NCBI RefSeq assembly: GCF_015644725.1 | Contig: NZ_CP064795.1 | Span: 680,501-744,500, forward strand | From: Salinimonas marina | GTDB lineage: Bacteria > Pseudomonadota > Gammaproteobacteria > Enterobacterales > Alteromonadaceae | Direction: 5' to 3' | Length of the DNA: 64,000 nucleotides | Shown here: piece by piece, positions 29,299 to 39,215 of the stretch | How the letters are laid out: each line of letters opens with the position of its first letter | How positions within the stretch are numbered: the first letter of the stretch is position 1 | Notes under the pieces: model-generated | Seen by the model: only the letters and a program-made list of their open reading frames with translations | The model's database searches: none | Told to the model about the DNA's origin: nothing | Program-made: the position numbers and the translations under genes

Positions 29299-31134
29299 AT
29301 GAACACGTACGATATTTCGAAGTTAAGAAACATTGCGATCATCGCGCACGTTGACCACGGCAAAACCACCCTGGTCGATAAATTGCTACAGCAGTCTGGT
29401 ACGCTGGAAAGCCGTGGTGAAGCCGAAGAGCGCATCATGGATTCCAACGATATCGAGAAAGAGCGCGGCATCACAATCCTGGCCAAGAACACTGCAATCA
29501 ATTGGCAGGATTACCATATTAATATTGTTGACACTCCCGGACACGCCGACTTTGGTGGTGAAGTAGAGCGGGTAATGTCAATGGCCGACTCTGTGCTGCT
29601 GCTGGTTGATGCTCAGGAAGGTCCTATGCCGCAAACTCGCTTTGTAACTCAAAAAGCGTTTGCCCAGGGCTTGAAGCCAATTGTAGTGGTAAATAAAATC
29701 GACAAGCCAGGCGCTCGTCCTGACTGGGTAATCGATCAGGTTTTTGACCTATTTGACAACCTGGGTGCTACTGATGAACAACTGGACTTCCAGATTGTGT
29801 ACGCCTCAGCACTAAACGGCTGGGCCGCGATGGATTCAGACACTACCGGCACCGATATGACGCCGTTGTTCCAAACCATCGTAGACCAGGTAGATGCGCC
29901 GAATACAGACCCTGAAGGTCCGTTCCAGATGCAGATCTCACAGCTGGATTACAACTCTTATGTTGGCGTCATCGGTGTAGGTCGTATCGCGCGTGGTAAA
30001 GTAAAAACCGGTCAGCAGGTTACTATTGTCAATGCCGATGGCGACAAACGTAATGGAAAGGTGGGCCAGGTTCTAACCTATCTGGGTCTGCAGCGTCAGG
30101 AAGCAGAAATTGCAAATGCCGGTGATATTATTGCCATCACCGGGCTGGGCGAGCTGAAAATCTCTGACACCATCTGTGATGTTAATGCGGTTGAAGCAAT
30201 GCCCGCGTTAACAGTGGATGAGCCTACCGTGACCATGACCTTCCAGGTAAACACCTCACCGTTTTCTGGTCGTGAAGGAAAATATGTAACTTCACGTAAT
30301 ATCTTTGACCGTTTACAGGATGAGTTGGTACACAACGTAGCCCTGCGTGTTGAAGAAACCGAAAACCCTGATAAGTTCCGGGTTTCAGGTCGTGGTGAAC
30401 TGCACCTGGGTATCTTGATTGAAAACATGCGTCGTGAAGGTTACGAGCTGGCGGTTTCGCGTCCTGAAGTTATCATCAAAGAAGATGAAGATGGCAACTT
30501 GCTGGAACCTTTCGAAACCCTGACGGTAGATTGTCAGGAAGAAGACCAGGGTTCTATCATGGAACAACTGGGTTATCGTAAAGCTGAACTGACAGATATG
30601 TCGCCGGATGGCAAAGGCCGTGTTCGCATGGACTTTATGATCCCAAGTCGTGGCCTGATTGGCTTCCAGACCGAGTTCTTAACTCTGACCTCAGGGTCTG
30701 GTCTGCTGTACCATACATTTGACCATTACGGTTTGCACAAAGGCGGCAAAATTGGTCAGCGTAAAAATGGTGTATTGATTGCTAATGCGGCCGGTAAAGC
30801 GCTGACTAACGCATTGTTTAACCTGCAAGAGCGTGGCCGTATGTTTATCGGTCATGGTGTTGAGGTTTACGAAGGCATGGTTATTGGTATTCATAGCCGT
30901 GACAACGACTTAACAGTTAATGCCCTTAAAGGTAAGCAGCTGACCAACGTGCGTGCTTCAGGTACTGATGAAGCGCAGAGCCTGGTGCCGCCGATTGTTA
31001 TGACGCTGGAACAGGCACTGGAATTTATCGATGATGATGAGCTGGTGGAAGTGACGCCGAAAAGCATCCGTATTCGTAAGCGGTTCTTAACCGAAAACGA
31101 ACGTAAGCGTAATTCACGTGAGAAAAAGGGCTAA
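29299..31134 (+). CDS. typA: Ribosome-associated GTPase TypA/BipA
   Basis: A 611-residue translational GTPase acting in 50S assembly and stress adaptation. The P-loop AHVDHGKTT, switch II region DTPGHADF and [12 protein letters not shown] are present, followed by EF-G-like domains and the TypA-specific C-terminus (ending [13 protein letters not shown]). The upstream region contains a TACAAT -10-like element at 29206, but the -35 is weak. It is a single gene with its own terminator. Confidence 0.97.
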   Translation: MNTYDISKLRNIAIIAHVDHGKTTLVDKLLQQSGTLESRGEAEERIMDSNDIEKERGITILAKNTAINWQDYHINIVDTPGHADFGGEVERVMSMADSVLLLVDAQEGPMPQTRFVTQKAFAQGLKPIVVVNKIDKPGARPDWVIDQVFDLFDNLGATDEQLDFQIVYASALNGWAAMDSDTTGTDMTPLFQTIVDQVDAPNTDPEGPFQMQISQLDYNSYVGVIGVGRIARGKVKTGQQVTIVNADGDKRNGKVGQVLTYLGLQRQEAEIANAGDIIAITGLGELKISDTICDVNAVEAMPALTVDEPTVTMTFQVNTSPFSGREGKYVTSRNIFDRLQDELVHNVALRVEETENPDKFRVSGRGELHLGILIENMRREGYELAVSRPEVIIKEDEDGNLLEPFETLTVDCQEEDQGSIMEQLGYRKAELTDMSPDGKGRVRMDFMIPSRGLIGFQTEFLTLTSGSGLLYHTFDHYGLHKGGKIGQRKNGVLIANAAGKALTNALFNLQERGRMFIGHGVEVYEGMVIGIHSRDNDLTVNALKGKQLTNVRASGTDEAQSLVPPIVMTLEQALEFIDDDELVEVTPKSIRIRKRFLTENERKRNSREKKG

Positions 31135-31160
31135 ATAACGCACTTTTCCAACGAGTTTGA

Positions 31161-31186
31161 AAACGCCGCTTTTGCGGCGTTTTTTT
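31161..31186 (+). terminator. Rho-independent terminator after typA
   Basis: AAACGCCGC-TTTT-GCGGCGTTTTTTT, a 9-bp stem with T run, starting 26 bases after the stop codon. Confidence 0.93.
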
Positions 31187-31291
31187 ATGCCTGAAATTAG
31201 GGTGGTATTGTAGGCGTACAACTTTAGAACAATTGTTAGATTTGCAGGATGAGGTTATGCTAGGGGAAATAAAAAGCATTTTGGTGCAGGT

Positions 31292-31669
31292 ATGGGATCT
31301 TGCTCAATTGTGGTAGTGGATGATGATGCCATTACACAGGAATTAATTGCTGTGACATTGGAGGACCGTTTAGGTGCCCAGGTGCATAGCTTTACACAGA
31401 GTAAAGTTGCCAGAGATTTTCTGATGCGTCAGGATGACACTTCACTTTCCCTTATTATCAGCGATCAGATGATGCCTGACTATGACGGCATTTCACTGCT
31501 AAAAATGTGCCGAAAGCAGGGCATGCAGTTACCCTTTTTGTTGCTGACCGCAGATGCTACCCGTGAAACGGTGCTGGAAGCACGGCGCTCAGGTGCCACT
31601 CAGTTTGTGGCCAAACCTTTCAAAGTTGATGACCTGATAGCCAAGGTCAATGAAATATTGGCTGGGTGA
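31292..31669 (+). CDS. Single-domain response regulator (CheY-like)
   Basis: A 125-residue stand-alone receiver domain. Acidic pocket DDD at about 10-12, phospho-Asp in LIISDQMMPDYDG, the Thr/Ser in LLLTAD and Lys in AKPFKVDD are intact. It has no output domain, so it must act by binding a partner or passing phosphate on. No kinase gene is adjacent; the orphan hybrid kinase and the HPt/HD-GYP protein of this window are possible but unproven relay partners. Confidence 0.88.
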   Translation: MGSCSIVVVDDDAITQELIAVTLEDRLGAQVHSFTQSKVARDFLMRQDDTSLSLIISDQMMPDYDGISLLKMCRKQGMQLPFLLLTADATRETVLEARRSGATQFVAKPFKVDDLIAKVNEILAG

Positions 31670-31732
31670 AGCCTTTCATCCGCCATCCATCTCATAGCAA
31701 TTTATTCTAACCAGGTACTAGCTAGCCCTGTT

Positions 31733-32920
31733 ATGCCTGTTCTACACTGGCTGCCACATTTTAGTAATAACAGGATGGTAAGCGTGTCTGAGCTTTTTGA
31801 TCAAACCCCTTCACGGGATGGAACCTATTCTTTCAAATGGCAGAAATATCAGGGTAAAGATGTGTTACCCGCCTGGGTCGCAGATACTGAGTTTCGTTGT
31901 GCTCAGCCAATTCTTGATGCCATACAGCAGCGGGTCGAACACGGTAATCTTGGCTATGTACTGCCCTCACAGTATACGCCTGCTATTGACGCGGTACGCC
32001 GCTGGCTAAAAGACAAGCATGACTGGGAGATTGAGGCAGACTGGCTGGTGTGGACACCTGGCGTGGTGCCGGCCTTTAATGCCGTATGTAAAGCCTATTG
32101 CCAGCCCGGCGATAAGGTCTTAATTCAGACGCCGAATTATCCGCCCTTACTGGCGGCCCCCAAGCTTAACGGCTTAGAACGGGTAGATATTCAAACCATC
32201 ACTGAGCACGGGCGTGCCACGCTGGATTTTAACCAGTTAGAACAAGAAGCGCAGGATCCCTCCTGTTCGTTAATGATTTTATGCAACCCAATGAATCCGG
32301 TCGGTTCGGTGTTAACTGCGCAGGAACTGGCAACCATTGCCCGCATTTGTGAGCAGCACAATGTGGTGTTGTGTTCCGATGAAATTCATTGTGATTTGAT
32401 ATTAGACCCCGACGCGCCGCATTTACCCGCCGGTCGCGAGCCTGGACTGGCACATAATAGCGTAACTCTAATGGCCGCCAGTAAAACTTTTAATATTGCC
32501 GGATTAGGGGCGTCATTTGCCATTATTCCGGATAGCAAATTACGGCGTCAGTTTAGTCAGGCGGCTGCCGGAATTGTGCCCTGGGTTAATCAGCTGGGCT
32601 TGCTGGCCACTGAAGCCGCATTTACGCAATGCGACGACTGGCATCAGCAGCAGCTTCAGTATTTGCGCGAAAATCGCGACTTGCTGGTAAAGCGCATCAA
32701 CCAGATTGAGGGCTTAGCGGTAAACACTCAGCCTGCCACCTTTTTAGCCTGGGTGGATGCTTCGGGACTGGGAGTAGACGATGTTCAAAAATGGGCCGAA
32801 GCACGCGGAGTAGGTCCCTCACCGGGGATAGATTTTGGTGCTCCTAACCATTTTCGAATTAATTTTGGCTGCAGCCGTCAGATGTTGACGGCTATCCTTG
32901 ACCGGCTGGCCTCAGAATAA
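31733..32920 (+). CDS. MalY/PatB-type PLP aminotransferase (cystathionine beta-lyase-like)
   Basis: A fold-type I PLP enzyme of up to 395 residues. The lysine binding PLP lies in AASKTFNIAGLGASF; CNPMNPVGSV and SDEIHCDLI are the other family motifs. Members cleave C-S bonds in cystathionine or related compounds. The true start is probably the ATG at 31775 or the GTG at 31784 (VSELFDQTPSRDGTYSFKW), just downstream of AGGA, since homologues begin near there. It overlaps the convergent Nramp-like gene by 9 bases. Confidence 0.87.
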   Translation: MPVLHWLPHFSNNRMVSVSELFDQTPSRDGTYSFKWQKYQGKDVLPAWVADTEFRCAQPILDAIQQRVEHGNLGYVLPSQYTPAIDAVRRWLKDKHDWEIEADWLVWTPGVVPAFNAVCKAYCQPGDKVLIQTPNYPPLLAAPKLNGLERVDIQTITEHGRATLDFNQLEQEAQDPSCSLMILCNPMNPVGSVLTAQELATIARICEQHNVVLCSDEIHCDLILDPDAPHLPAGREPGLAHNSVTLMAASKTFNIAGLGASFAIIPDSKLRRQFSQAAAGIVPWVNQLGLLATEAAFTQCDDWHQQQLQYLRENRDLLVKRINQIEGLAVNTQPATFLAWVDASGLGVDDVQKWAEARGVGPSPGIDFGAPNHFRINFGCSRQMLTAILDRLASE

Positions 32921-34105
32921 CGAGACCAGCTTGTAGGCGCCCAGGCACACCACAAAGGCAACGACCAGGGCGCCGAGCAGGTTACTGGCTTTGCCATTTT
33001 TAAACGGCCCCAGTAGCTCACGCTTGTTCATTACGACCAGCAAAAAGATGGCCACTACAGGCAACAGCAGCCCATTGGCAGCCTGTGCAAACAGGATGGC
33101 CGATAGTGGTTTGAAGCCCATACCGGCGATGATGACCCCGGTGGCGATAATGGCCATCCAGATACTGCGAAAGGCTCTGCTGTTCATGTCTTGCGACAGG
33201 TTAAAAGCACCACAGACCGCATAACTGGCTGCCAATGGCGCGGTGATAGAACTGGTGAGTCCGGCGGCAAATAAGCCTGCCGCGAAAAACCATTGAGCGC
33301 CTTCACCCAGTACCGGTTCCAGTTGCTGCCCCATATTTGATGCATCCATAGTGGCCGCCTGGCTAAAGAACGCCATCATGGCGGTGGCCATGACCACCAG
33401 AGTGATTAAACCGCCGAAGCCAATGGCCATTACCGATTGTTTTCTGGAAGCGGCGATGGATTCAGCTTTATCTTCACCGGCATAATTCTGGGCAGTCAGA
33501 CTGGCATGCAAAAACAGGTTATAAGGCACGATAGTGGTGCCGATCAGGGCCAAAATCATAGTGATGGTATCGACATCAAGTTGAGGCTGCATCGCCTGAC
33601 TAAGCATATCCGTCCACTGTGGGCCAGCGGCAAACAATGTCACAAAAAAGACCACGGCCATGGCTATCACCAAGACCACCAGCACCGATTCGATGACTTT
33701 ATATTTGCCTGAATAGAGCAGCAGAGCCGAAATAGCGCCTAAAATCATCGCCCAGTTACCAGTGCCGATACTGACAAAGGCATCCAATCCAATCGCGGCG
33801 CCGGTCAGATTACCCGACTCGTAGGCGGCGTTACCGACCCCCACAGCGGCCACAATTAACACCGCAAACAAGGCCCGAAAAGCAGGTTTGTCACTAATAT
33901 CTTTCAAATTAGTCGCCAGGCCCTTACCAGTAGCAATGCCCAGACGGGCTGCCATATCCTGCAGTACCATGGTCGCAATGATAGAAAACAACAATGCCCA
34001 CATCAGATGAAAGCCAAAGTTCGCGCCTGCCACACTGGCAGTGGTGACTGTACCCGGGCCGATAAACGCAGCCGCGATAATGTATCCAGATTTATCTTTT
34101 GCCAT
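32912..34105 (-). CDS. Nramp-family metal transporter with altered metal site
   Basis: A 397-residue membrane protein with about 11 hydrophobic helices and an Nramp fold. In canonical Nramp/MntH the metal is held by DPGN in TM1 and by MPH in TM6. Here TM1 reads GPGT (residues 16-19) and TM6 reads VPYN (193-196), so the Asp, Met and His ligands are replaced. The protein may therefore carry a different ion or be a diverged branch such as Nramp-related Mg transporters; the sequence does not settle this. The upstream gap is the repeat block. Confidence 0.85.
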   Translation of the reverse strand: MAKDKSGYIIAAAFIGPGTVTTASVAGANFGFHLMWALLFSIIATMVLQDMAARLGIATGKGLATNLKDISDKPAFRALFAVLIVAAVGVGNAAYESGNLTGAAIGLDAFVSIGTGNWAMILGAISALLLYSGKYKVIESVLVVLVIAMAVVFFVTLFAAGPQWTDMLSQAMQPQLDVDTITMILALIGTTIVPYNLFLHASLTAQNYAGEDKAESIAASRKQSVMAIGFGGLITLVVMATAMMAFFSQAATMDASNMGQQLEPVLGEGAQWFFAAGLFAAGLTSSITAPLAASYAVCGAFNLSQDMNSRAFRSIWMAIIATGVIIAGMGFKPLSAILFAQAANGLLLPVVAIFLLVVMNKRELLGPFKNGKASNLLGALVVAFVVCLGAYKLVSLF

Positions 34106-34531
34106 AGCAGGCTACCTGTTGAAACAAACCATAATTGTTAAGCCTGATGCCTCAATATGAGGCGCTTTCACCAGACCAGCGTATTTTTTGGGAGGCGGAT
34201 GGTAAAGAAAAGTCCGCCGCGAACCAAGAGCCAGCATAACTTTTTTATATATGAATAAACAAATCGCCAAAAATAAAGCCGCACTGATCGAAACCGTTTC
34301 AATTAAAGCCACCTGAAGACATCCATCTGAATGCAACGCCGGTAACGGCGAGATACAGGGCATAGCTTCAGGGATAACTATAGAAATATAATTGTAGGAC
34401 ACCCACAGATACAAAGCACAGCTATAGGGCATCTGGTGATACTGACACCTATAGATACTGGACACCCACCTCTTGACGACACTAGATACTGGACACTCAC
34501 AGAGATAAGACTCCCACAGAGATACGCCTCC

Positions 34532-34736
34532 CATGGTAGTTTTCAAAAGCGGCAGCAAGAACGGACTAGTACAAACCGGACACCCACCTCCTGACGATAC
34601 CTATAACGGTAACAACGGAAGCGAGCGCTCCCCCAATTTAATGTAATCGGAGCGCTGAAACAGGGTAGATATTTAGTGGGTGTCAATTTCCGCCTATTCC
34701 GCCCATGCAACCAGGGTGGGTGTCCATTACGTGGCT
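34532..34736. repeat. Long direct repeat, copy A
   Basis: Runs from CATGGTAG to TTACGTGGCT. It differs from copy B at only a few positions, for example GGACTAGTAC against AGACTTGTAC. It includes three copies of the 10-mer word or its one-base variant. Confidence 0.88.
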
Positions 34737-34850
34737 TCCATTACGTGGCTATACTGGACACCCACAGAGATAAGACTCCCACAGAGATACGACTCCCACA
34801 GAGATACGACTCCCATGGTAGATACTGGACACCCACAGAGATAAGACTCT

Positions 34851-35056
34851 CATGGTAGTTTTCAAAAGCGGCAGCAAGAACAGACTTGTACAAACCGGAC
34901 ACCCACCTCCTGACGATACCTATAACGGTAACAACGGAAGCGAGCGCTCCCCCAATTTAATGTAATCGGAGCGCTGAAACAGGGTAGACATTTAGTGGGT
35001 GTCCATTTTCCGCCTATTCCGCTCATGCAAACAGGGTGGGTGTCCATTACGTGGCT
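34851..35056. repeat. Long direct repeat, copy B
   Basis: Second copy of the ~205-bp unit, in the same orientation as copy A and about 320 bp further on. It carries three exact copies of the 10-mer, with another immediately after its end at 35059. Confidence 0.88.
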
Positions 35057-35208
35057 GGGTGGGTGTCCATGACGAGGCTCGTGAAGTGATTTCCAGAATT
35101 AGCGCAAAGCATTAGCCGAGCATTGATGGGGCTTCGAAAACGTAATCCAGCCTAAAAATTGAATGCGAGCAGAGGTTGTGCATAGAATGGGAGCCTTATT
35201 CCCTCGTA

Positions 35209-35886
35209 ATGAGTATGGTTGTGGCTGCATCTGATACCTTGACAATTTTTTACCAGACCTATCCTGAGGCGCAGGTTTTGCCGCCGCAAATGCATACCCG
35301 CGGGCTCATTTTTGCGATTGCAGCAGCTCCTGAAATTCCGATGCCTGAAACCTGGATGCCCTGGTTGGTGAGCGCAGGTTCTCCCTCTCAAACTCTGACT
35401 GACGAACAAGTCGACAACCTGGCGCATCATCTGATGCTTGGACTGCGCGATACATTGCAGCAAATGAATGACAATAGAGCAGCTTTACCCGCTCCGGCAA
35501 AATGGTCTGAAAAGCCGGAGGAACGTCAGCCTTTGCAACAATGGCTGCAAGGGCTGTTAACGGGTCATCAACAGCTCGAAACTATCTGGCAGCAAGCCTG
35601 GGCAAAAGCGCAGGCATCGCCGGATAAAGACGGCGGCTTGTTAAATGAAGCTCCGGAAAAACGTTTAAGTCGGTGTCTTAAGCTTTTTACTACCCTGGCA
35701 AATCCCGAGGCGGCGACTAAAGGCCTTGAAGCGGCGCAGGCGGCGCGACTAAAGCAAAACCTGCCCCAGCTGGCCGGTCAACTGCCTGCTATTTTACAAG
35801 ATTATATTAAGCTGGCAGGGGAGCTTGCTCCATTTTTACCGCAGCAGTTTGAAAATTTTCAGCAGACACCGGATGATGCCTCTTGA
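35209..35886 (+). CDS. UPF0149 (YecA/YgfB)-like protein
   Basis: About 225 residues. The N-terminal motif HTRGLIFAIAAAPEIPMPETWMPWLV resembles the UPF0149 pattern (small helical protein, GxLxAxxxxPExIPxxxWLP). A conserved-looking LQQWLQGLLTGHQQLE follows near the middle. The C-terminal part is helical. Function is unknown. The start is uncertain; ATG at 35209 or 35215 is plausible, without a strong ribosome site. It is convergent with a small gene only 3 bases away. Confidence 0.65.
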   Translation: MSMVVAASDTLTIFYQTYPEAQVLPPQMHTRGLIFAIAAAPEIPMPETWMPWLVSAGSPSQTLTDEQVDNLAHHLMLGLRDTLQQMNDNRAALPAPAKWSEKPEERQPLQQWLQGLLTGHQQLETIWQQAWAKAQASPDKDGGLLNEAPEKRLSRCLKLFTTLANPEAATKGLEAAQAARLKQNLPQLAGQLPAILQDYIKLAGELAPFLPQQFENFQQTPDDAS

Positions 35887-35889
35887 AGT

Positions 35890-36072
35890 TCAGCGTTTGA
35901 GTCTTTTTTTGGAAAGAGCCTCGCGTAACGAGCTGATATATTCATCCAGTTCGGCTTTCGCGGTTTCGTAGGCTTCATTAAGCGCAATGGAGTCAGGCTC
36001 TTTCAAAAGCGCCTGAAAGGCTTCGTCGGTGCGCGCCAGCAGATGCTTGAGGCGTTCGTTACTTACGTCCAT
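35890..36072 (-). CDS. Small helical protein of unknown function
   Basis: A 60-residue protein, mostly charged helix (MDVSNERLKHLLARTDEAF...) with a Lys/Arg-rich C-terminus. It lies tight against the UPF0149-like gene and has an ATG start; the spacing and the lack of long overlapping frames favour a real gene. I recognise no family. Confidence 0.55.
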   Translation of the reverse strand: MDVSNERLKHLLARTDEAFQALLKEPDSIALNEAYETAKAELDEYISSLREALSKKRLKR

Positions 36073-36171
36073 GTGAATCCTGCGTACACGGTAAAGCTAC
36101 ATCATTGATGCAGGGCAAGAAAGTAACCTCTAGTATAGCCGGTGAATTGGCACAGCCAGACAAGTTGTTCA

Positions 36172-36597
36172 TTAAAAAGGTTTAACCACTGCTAAAATTA
36201 CAATCCCCAACAACACCAACACCGGGGCTTCGTTCAAAACACGGTAAAAGGTTGGGCCTCGGGTATTCTCGTCCCGGGCAAACTGTTTTACCAGTCGGTA
36301 CAGATAAAAGTGATAGGCATAGAGGCCGACCAGCAGTACGGCTTTTGCGTGCAGCCACCCAGAAACCTTAAACCACTGCCCGCCATACACTGCAATTAAA
36401 GCGATACCGAAGACCAGGGTCAGCAAGGCAAATGGCGTGACAAAAAACCATAACCGGCGCTCCATCACTTTAAACTGATCTTTTACTGCTTGTTCATTGG
36501 ATTGAGCGTGATACACAAACAACCTGGGTAGATAAAAAATCCCGGCCATCCAGGCAACCATAAAAAAAAGGTGCAGGGCTTTAAGCCACAAAATCAT
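36172..36597 (-). CDS. hemJ: Protoporphyrinogen IX oxidase HemJ (CopD-like)
   Basis: A 141-residue inner-membrane protein with four helices, beginning MILWLKALHLFFMVAWMAGIFYLPR. This is the HemJ signature with the conserved His in KALHL and the YLPRLFVYHA segment. HemJ converts protoporphyrinogen IX to protoporphyrin IX in heme synthesis. It lies 12 bases downstream of the CLC gene on the same strand. Confidence 0.88.
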   Translation of the reverse strand: MILWLKALHLFFMVAWMAGIFYLPRLFVYHAQSNEQAVKDQFKVMERRLWFFVTPFALLTLVFGIALIAVYGGQWFKVSGWLHAKAVLLVGLYAYHFYLYRLVKQFARDENTRGPTFYRVLNEAPVLVLLGIVILAVVKPF

Positions 36598-36609
36598 AGT
36601 ATATCCCTG

Positions 36610-38298
36610 TTAGTACTGCGCTTTCTGAAGAAAACTTTGCAAAATATTCCAGGTGATAACCCCGATGATGTTTTCTTCTTTGGAGTCGTAAATGAACACC
36701 GCGCCACTGCGTGTATTTTTCAGCTTTTCGTAGACCTCAAATAAGGTGGTCTGACTGTTGAGTCCTTCTACCGGCAAATAGTTCAGCGCCTGCGCATTGT
36801 GATCAAGACTGACATCGTATTGAACCAGTCGATACTGTAACTCTCGCTCAAGCTGCTTTTGTTCTAATACGATAGCAGTAGGATTATCGGCCAGATACTT
36901 TTCAATAATATCTTCAGGAGCCGTTTTAAACAGCTTAAAGTCGGTTGCCATGGCCGCCAGCACACCTGTTTTTTCCAGGGCTTCACGAATAGAGTTAATG
37001 GCATAGGGCAGATTCTGGTAATCAAGTTGACGGATGAAAATAGAGCGGTTACCTAAAAATTGCGTAGAGGTAACGTAAGCAGGCACAATAACCAGCATCG
37101 CGGGCAGTATAATCTGGGGACTGTAGGAAAGCTCCATCACCGCCGATAATGCGGCTAGCGGCGCATGTAATGTGGCAGTTAACATACCGGCTACGCCTAA
37201 AAGCGCGAAACTTCTGGTGTAGTCACTCACATCAATGAAACTATTAAGGGGTATTAGCAAAAGGGCGCCGGCTAACATTCCAATTACCATCACCGGCCCC
37301 ATGATGCCACCTGGTACGCCCAGGCCGATTGCGGCGACTGCCAATACAAATTTCGCTGCTAATAAGGCAAGCAAAAACAACGTATCGGGCTGTTCGGTAA
37401 ACAGAATTTCAATACTTTCAAAACTTGCTCCGGCAGCCTGAGGCAGCATGAAGGTGATGCTGCCGGTGATAACGGCGGCCAATACCAGGCGCCACATCAT
37501 GCCCACTGGCCGAAACAGGGTCATGACCCGCATCAGCTGATTATTAAACAAAGCAGCCAGCGCCCCCAGTACCACTCCCAGTAAAATGAGATACAGATAC
37601 ATCCATTCACTAAACACCGCAATGGATAAAAACGACAGCTCGTTGATCTCTCCAAAGACCAGACGTGTCAGCACGGAGCCACACGCGGCAGCCAGCATAA
37701 CCGGTACAAAGATATGGATTTTATATTCACGCAGAACCACTTCCATGACAAAGATGACTGCCGCGAAAGGGGTATTAAATGATGCTGAAATGCCGGCCGC
37801 GATGCCGCAACCGGCCAGAATACGAATGCTGTTGTAGGGTAATCGCAGCCACTGGCCGACATAGCTGCTGCCTGAAGCCCCGATATGCACGCTGGGGCCT
37901 TCTCGGCCAACCACAAAACCGCCGGCCAGGGCCAGCATACCGCCAAAAAATTGGTTTATGGTGGTACGAAAGGGCACATAGCCGTAGAACATTTTGACCC
38001 GATGTATCACAAACGGAATGCCCATGCGGTAATGCTTGAAGCCGGTTATGAAGGCCACCAGCAAAATCAGGGCGACCGCTGCTAACGGTTGGATGAGCCG
38101 GGCAAGACCGGCATCGCCGGTCAGCATCTCCAGCCATATGGGGGCATTAGTGTGTAGCCACTCATAACATAGCCGAAACAGAATAATCAGACCTGCAGCA
38201 ATGGCGCCACCGACAATACCCAGTAAACATACCAGTACTGAAGTGCGAGGATGAGCAAGTTCTTGACGAAGGCCATGAAGACGCATGTAATGACCCAA
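36610..38298 (-). CDS. CLC-family chloride channel/antiporter with CBS domains
   Basis: A 562-residue protein with an 18-helix-type CLC core and a C-terminal CBS pair (about 440-555). The selectivity motif GREGPSVHIG with the gating Glu is intact. The first motif, normally GSGIP, reads MGIPF, and the last reads GIMGP in place of GxFxP, as in ClcB-like members. The CBS domains suggest nucleotide control. The start overlaps no other gene and faces the divergent DUF6776-like gene. Confidence 0.9.
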   Translation of the reverse strand: MGHYMRLHGLRQELAHPRTSVLVCLLGIVGGAIAAGLIILFRLCYEWLHTNAPIWLEMLTGDAGLARLIQPLAAVALILLVAFITGFKHYRMGIPFVIHRVKMFYGYVPFRTTINQFFGGMLALAGGFVVGREGPSVHIGASGSSYVGQWLRLPYNSIRILAGCGIAAGISASFNTPFAAVIFVMEVVLREYKIHIFVPVMLAAACGSVLTRLVFGEINELSFLSIAVFSEWMYLYLILLGVVLGALAALFNNQLMRVMTLFRPVGMMWRLVLAAVITGSITFMLPQAAGASFESIEILFTEQPDTLFLLALLAAKFVLAVAAIGLGVPGGIMGPVMVIGMLAGALLLIPLNSFIDVSDYTRSFALLGVAGMLTATLHAPLAALSAVMELSYSPQIILPAMLVIVPAYVTSTQFLGNRSIFIRQLDYQNLPYAINSIREALEKTGVLAAMATDFKLFKTAPEDIIEKYLADNPTAIVLEQKQLERELQYRLVQYDVSLDHNAQALNYLPVEGLNSQTTLFEVYEKLKNTRSGAVFIYDSKEENIIGVITWNILQSFLQKAQY

Positions 38299-38387
38299 AC
38301 TAGGGTAAACTAAAGCATGCGGTTAGCTTACCATACCCTTTCACATTTCCTAAGCATCTGATTTTTAGTTAGGACGGTCATTTTCAA

Positions 38388-39101
38388 GTGAATTACTCAT
38401 CTTCTACCTCAGGATTTAAACTCAGCGGATTCCGGCTCAGCTTAGTCCTGATTGTCGGGCTTGGCCTGGTAGCAGGCATTAGCTTTTGGCTGGGGCAGAT
38501 ATCGGTATCTGACAAGGCTCAGCAGGCCGAAATGCGCCAATCCGAGCTGCGCGAACTGGAGCAGAGCCATACGCAGGTCTTGCAACAAAAACATCAGTTG
38601 CAAACACGCCTGACGCTGGCTGAGCTGGAGGCGGCCAGCCAGCGTGAGCAGCTTGATATACTCAGCACCACGTTGGCTGAGCAGGCTACCTCATTGTCGT
38701 TTTACCAAAATGTTATGGCCCCGGAAACCATCCAGGATCGGTTTATCGTTGATGGATTGCAGATTTTTGAACAGTCGACGCCGAATCATTACAAAATGGA
38801 GTTTGTACTGCTGCAACGACTGGAGCGGCGCTCCCTGATTAAAGGTAATTTACAAATTTGTATTCGCGGCGAGCAGGGTCAGACATTATGCAGCGGCTCA
38901 CCGGCACTGCTGCCCGAAGGGGATATCGCCTACGGCTTCAAATTTTTTCAGACAGTAAGCGTGGCTTTTACCTTGCCCGAGGCGTTTGAGCCGGTAACTG
39001 TATCGTTTAGCTCGCAAGTGTATCAGTATTCAAAAAAACGGGAAGACTATAAATGGCAGGTGGACTGGAAGCAGGTGTTTACCGCTAATTCACCGTCGTA
39101 A
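38388..39101 (+). CDS. DUF6776-like membrane-anchored coiled-coil protein
   Basis: A 237-residue protein with one N-terminal membrane helix (about 18-36), a coiled coil (about 40-105, rich in Gln/Glu/Leu) and a C-terminal beta-rich domain. This layout and the place before erpA fit the DUF6776 family of Alteromonadales. Function is unknown; the topology suggests an envelope protein facing the periplasm. Confidence 0.7.
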   Translation: MNYSSSTSGFKLSGFRLSLVLIVGLGLVAGISFWLGQISVSDKAQQAEMRQSELRELEQSHTQVLQQKHQLQTRLTLAELEAASQREQLDILSTTLAEQATSLSFYQNVMAPETIQDRFIVDGLQIFEQSTPNHYKMEFVLLQRLERRSLIKGNLQICIRGEQGQTLCSGSPALLPEGDIAYGFKFFQTVSVAFTLPEAFEPVTVSFSSQVYQYSKKREDYKWQVDWKQVFTANSPS

Positions 39102-39215
39102 AGGTCTTTAGTGTTGAATTAAAGCCGGCTGACATTGATTGCGGCCACGGTCTGTAAGATAATTCGCAGTATGGTCGGTAATGCCGGCACCCGTTTTACC
39201 TGCAATGAGGTTGTT

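Larger units (their letters stand above)
34380..35070. repeat. Repeat block with ten GTGGGTGTCC words and a ~205-bp duplication
   Basis: This gene-free block (inside a 1.1-kb gap, 34106-35208) contains ten exact copies of GTGGGTGTCC or its complement, at 34397, 34460, 34578, 34716, 34756, 34827, 34897, 34995, 35036 and 35059, plus variants at 34491 and 34676. It also holds a near-identical duplication (34532-34736 and 34851-35056), each copy with an internal GAGCGCTCC...GGAGCGCT inverted repeat. Short 17-bp tandem units (CCACAGAGATACGACTC) occur between the copies. No gene is supported inside it. Confidence 0.9.

Noticed and set aside
34112..34558. 148-residue minus-strand frame in the repeat block
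   Set aside because: It is made largely of repeat sequence, has no ribosome site and no recognisable domain.
34391..35068. Possible CRISPR array from the regularly seen GGACACCCAC words
   Set aside because: Spacing is irregular, the words occur in both orientations, they are only ~10 bp, and no cas genes are nearby.
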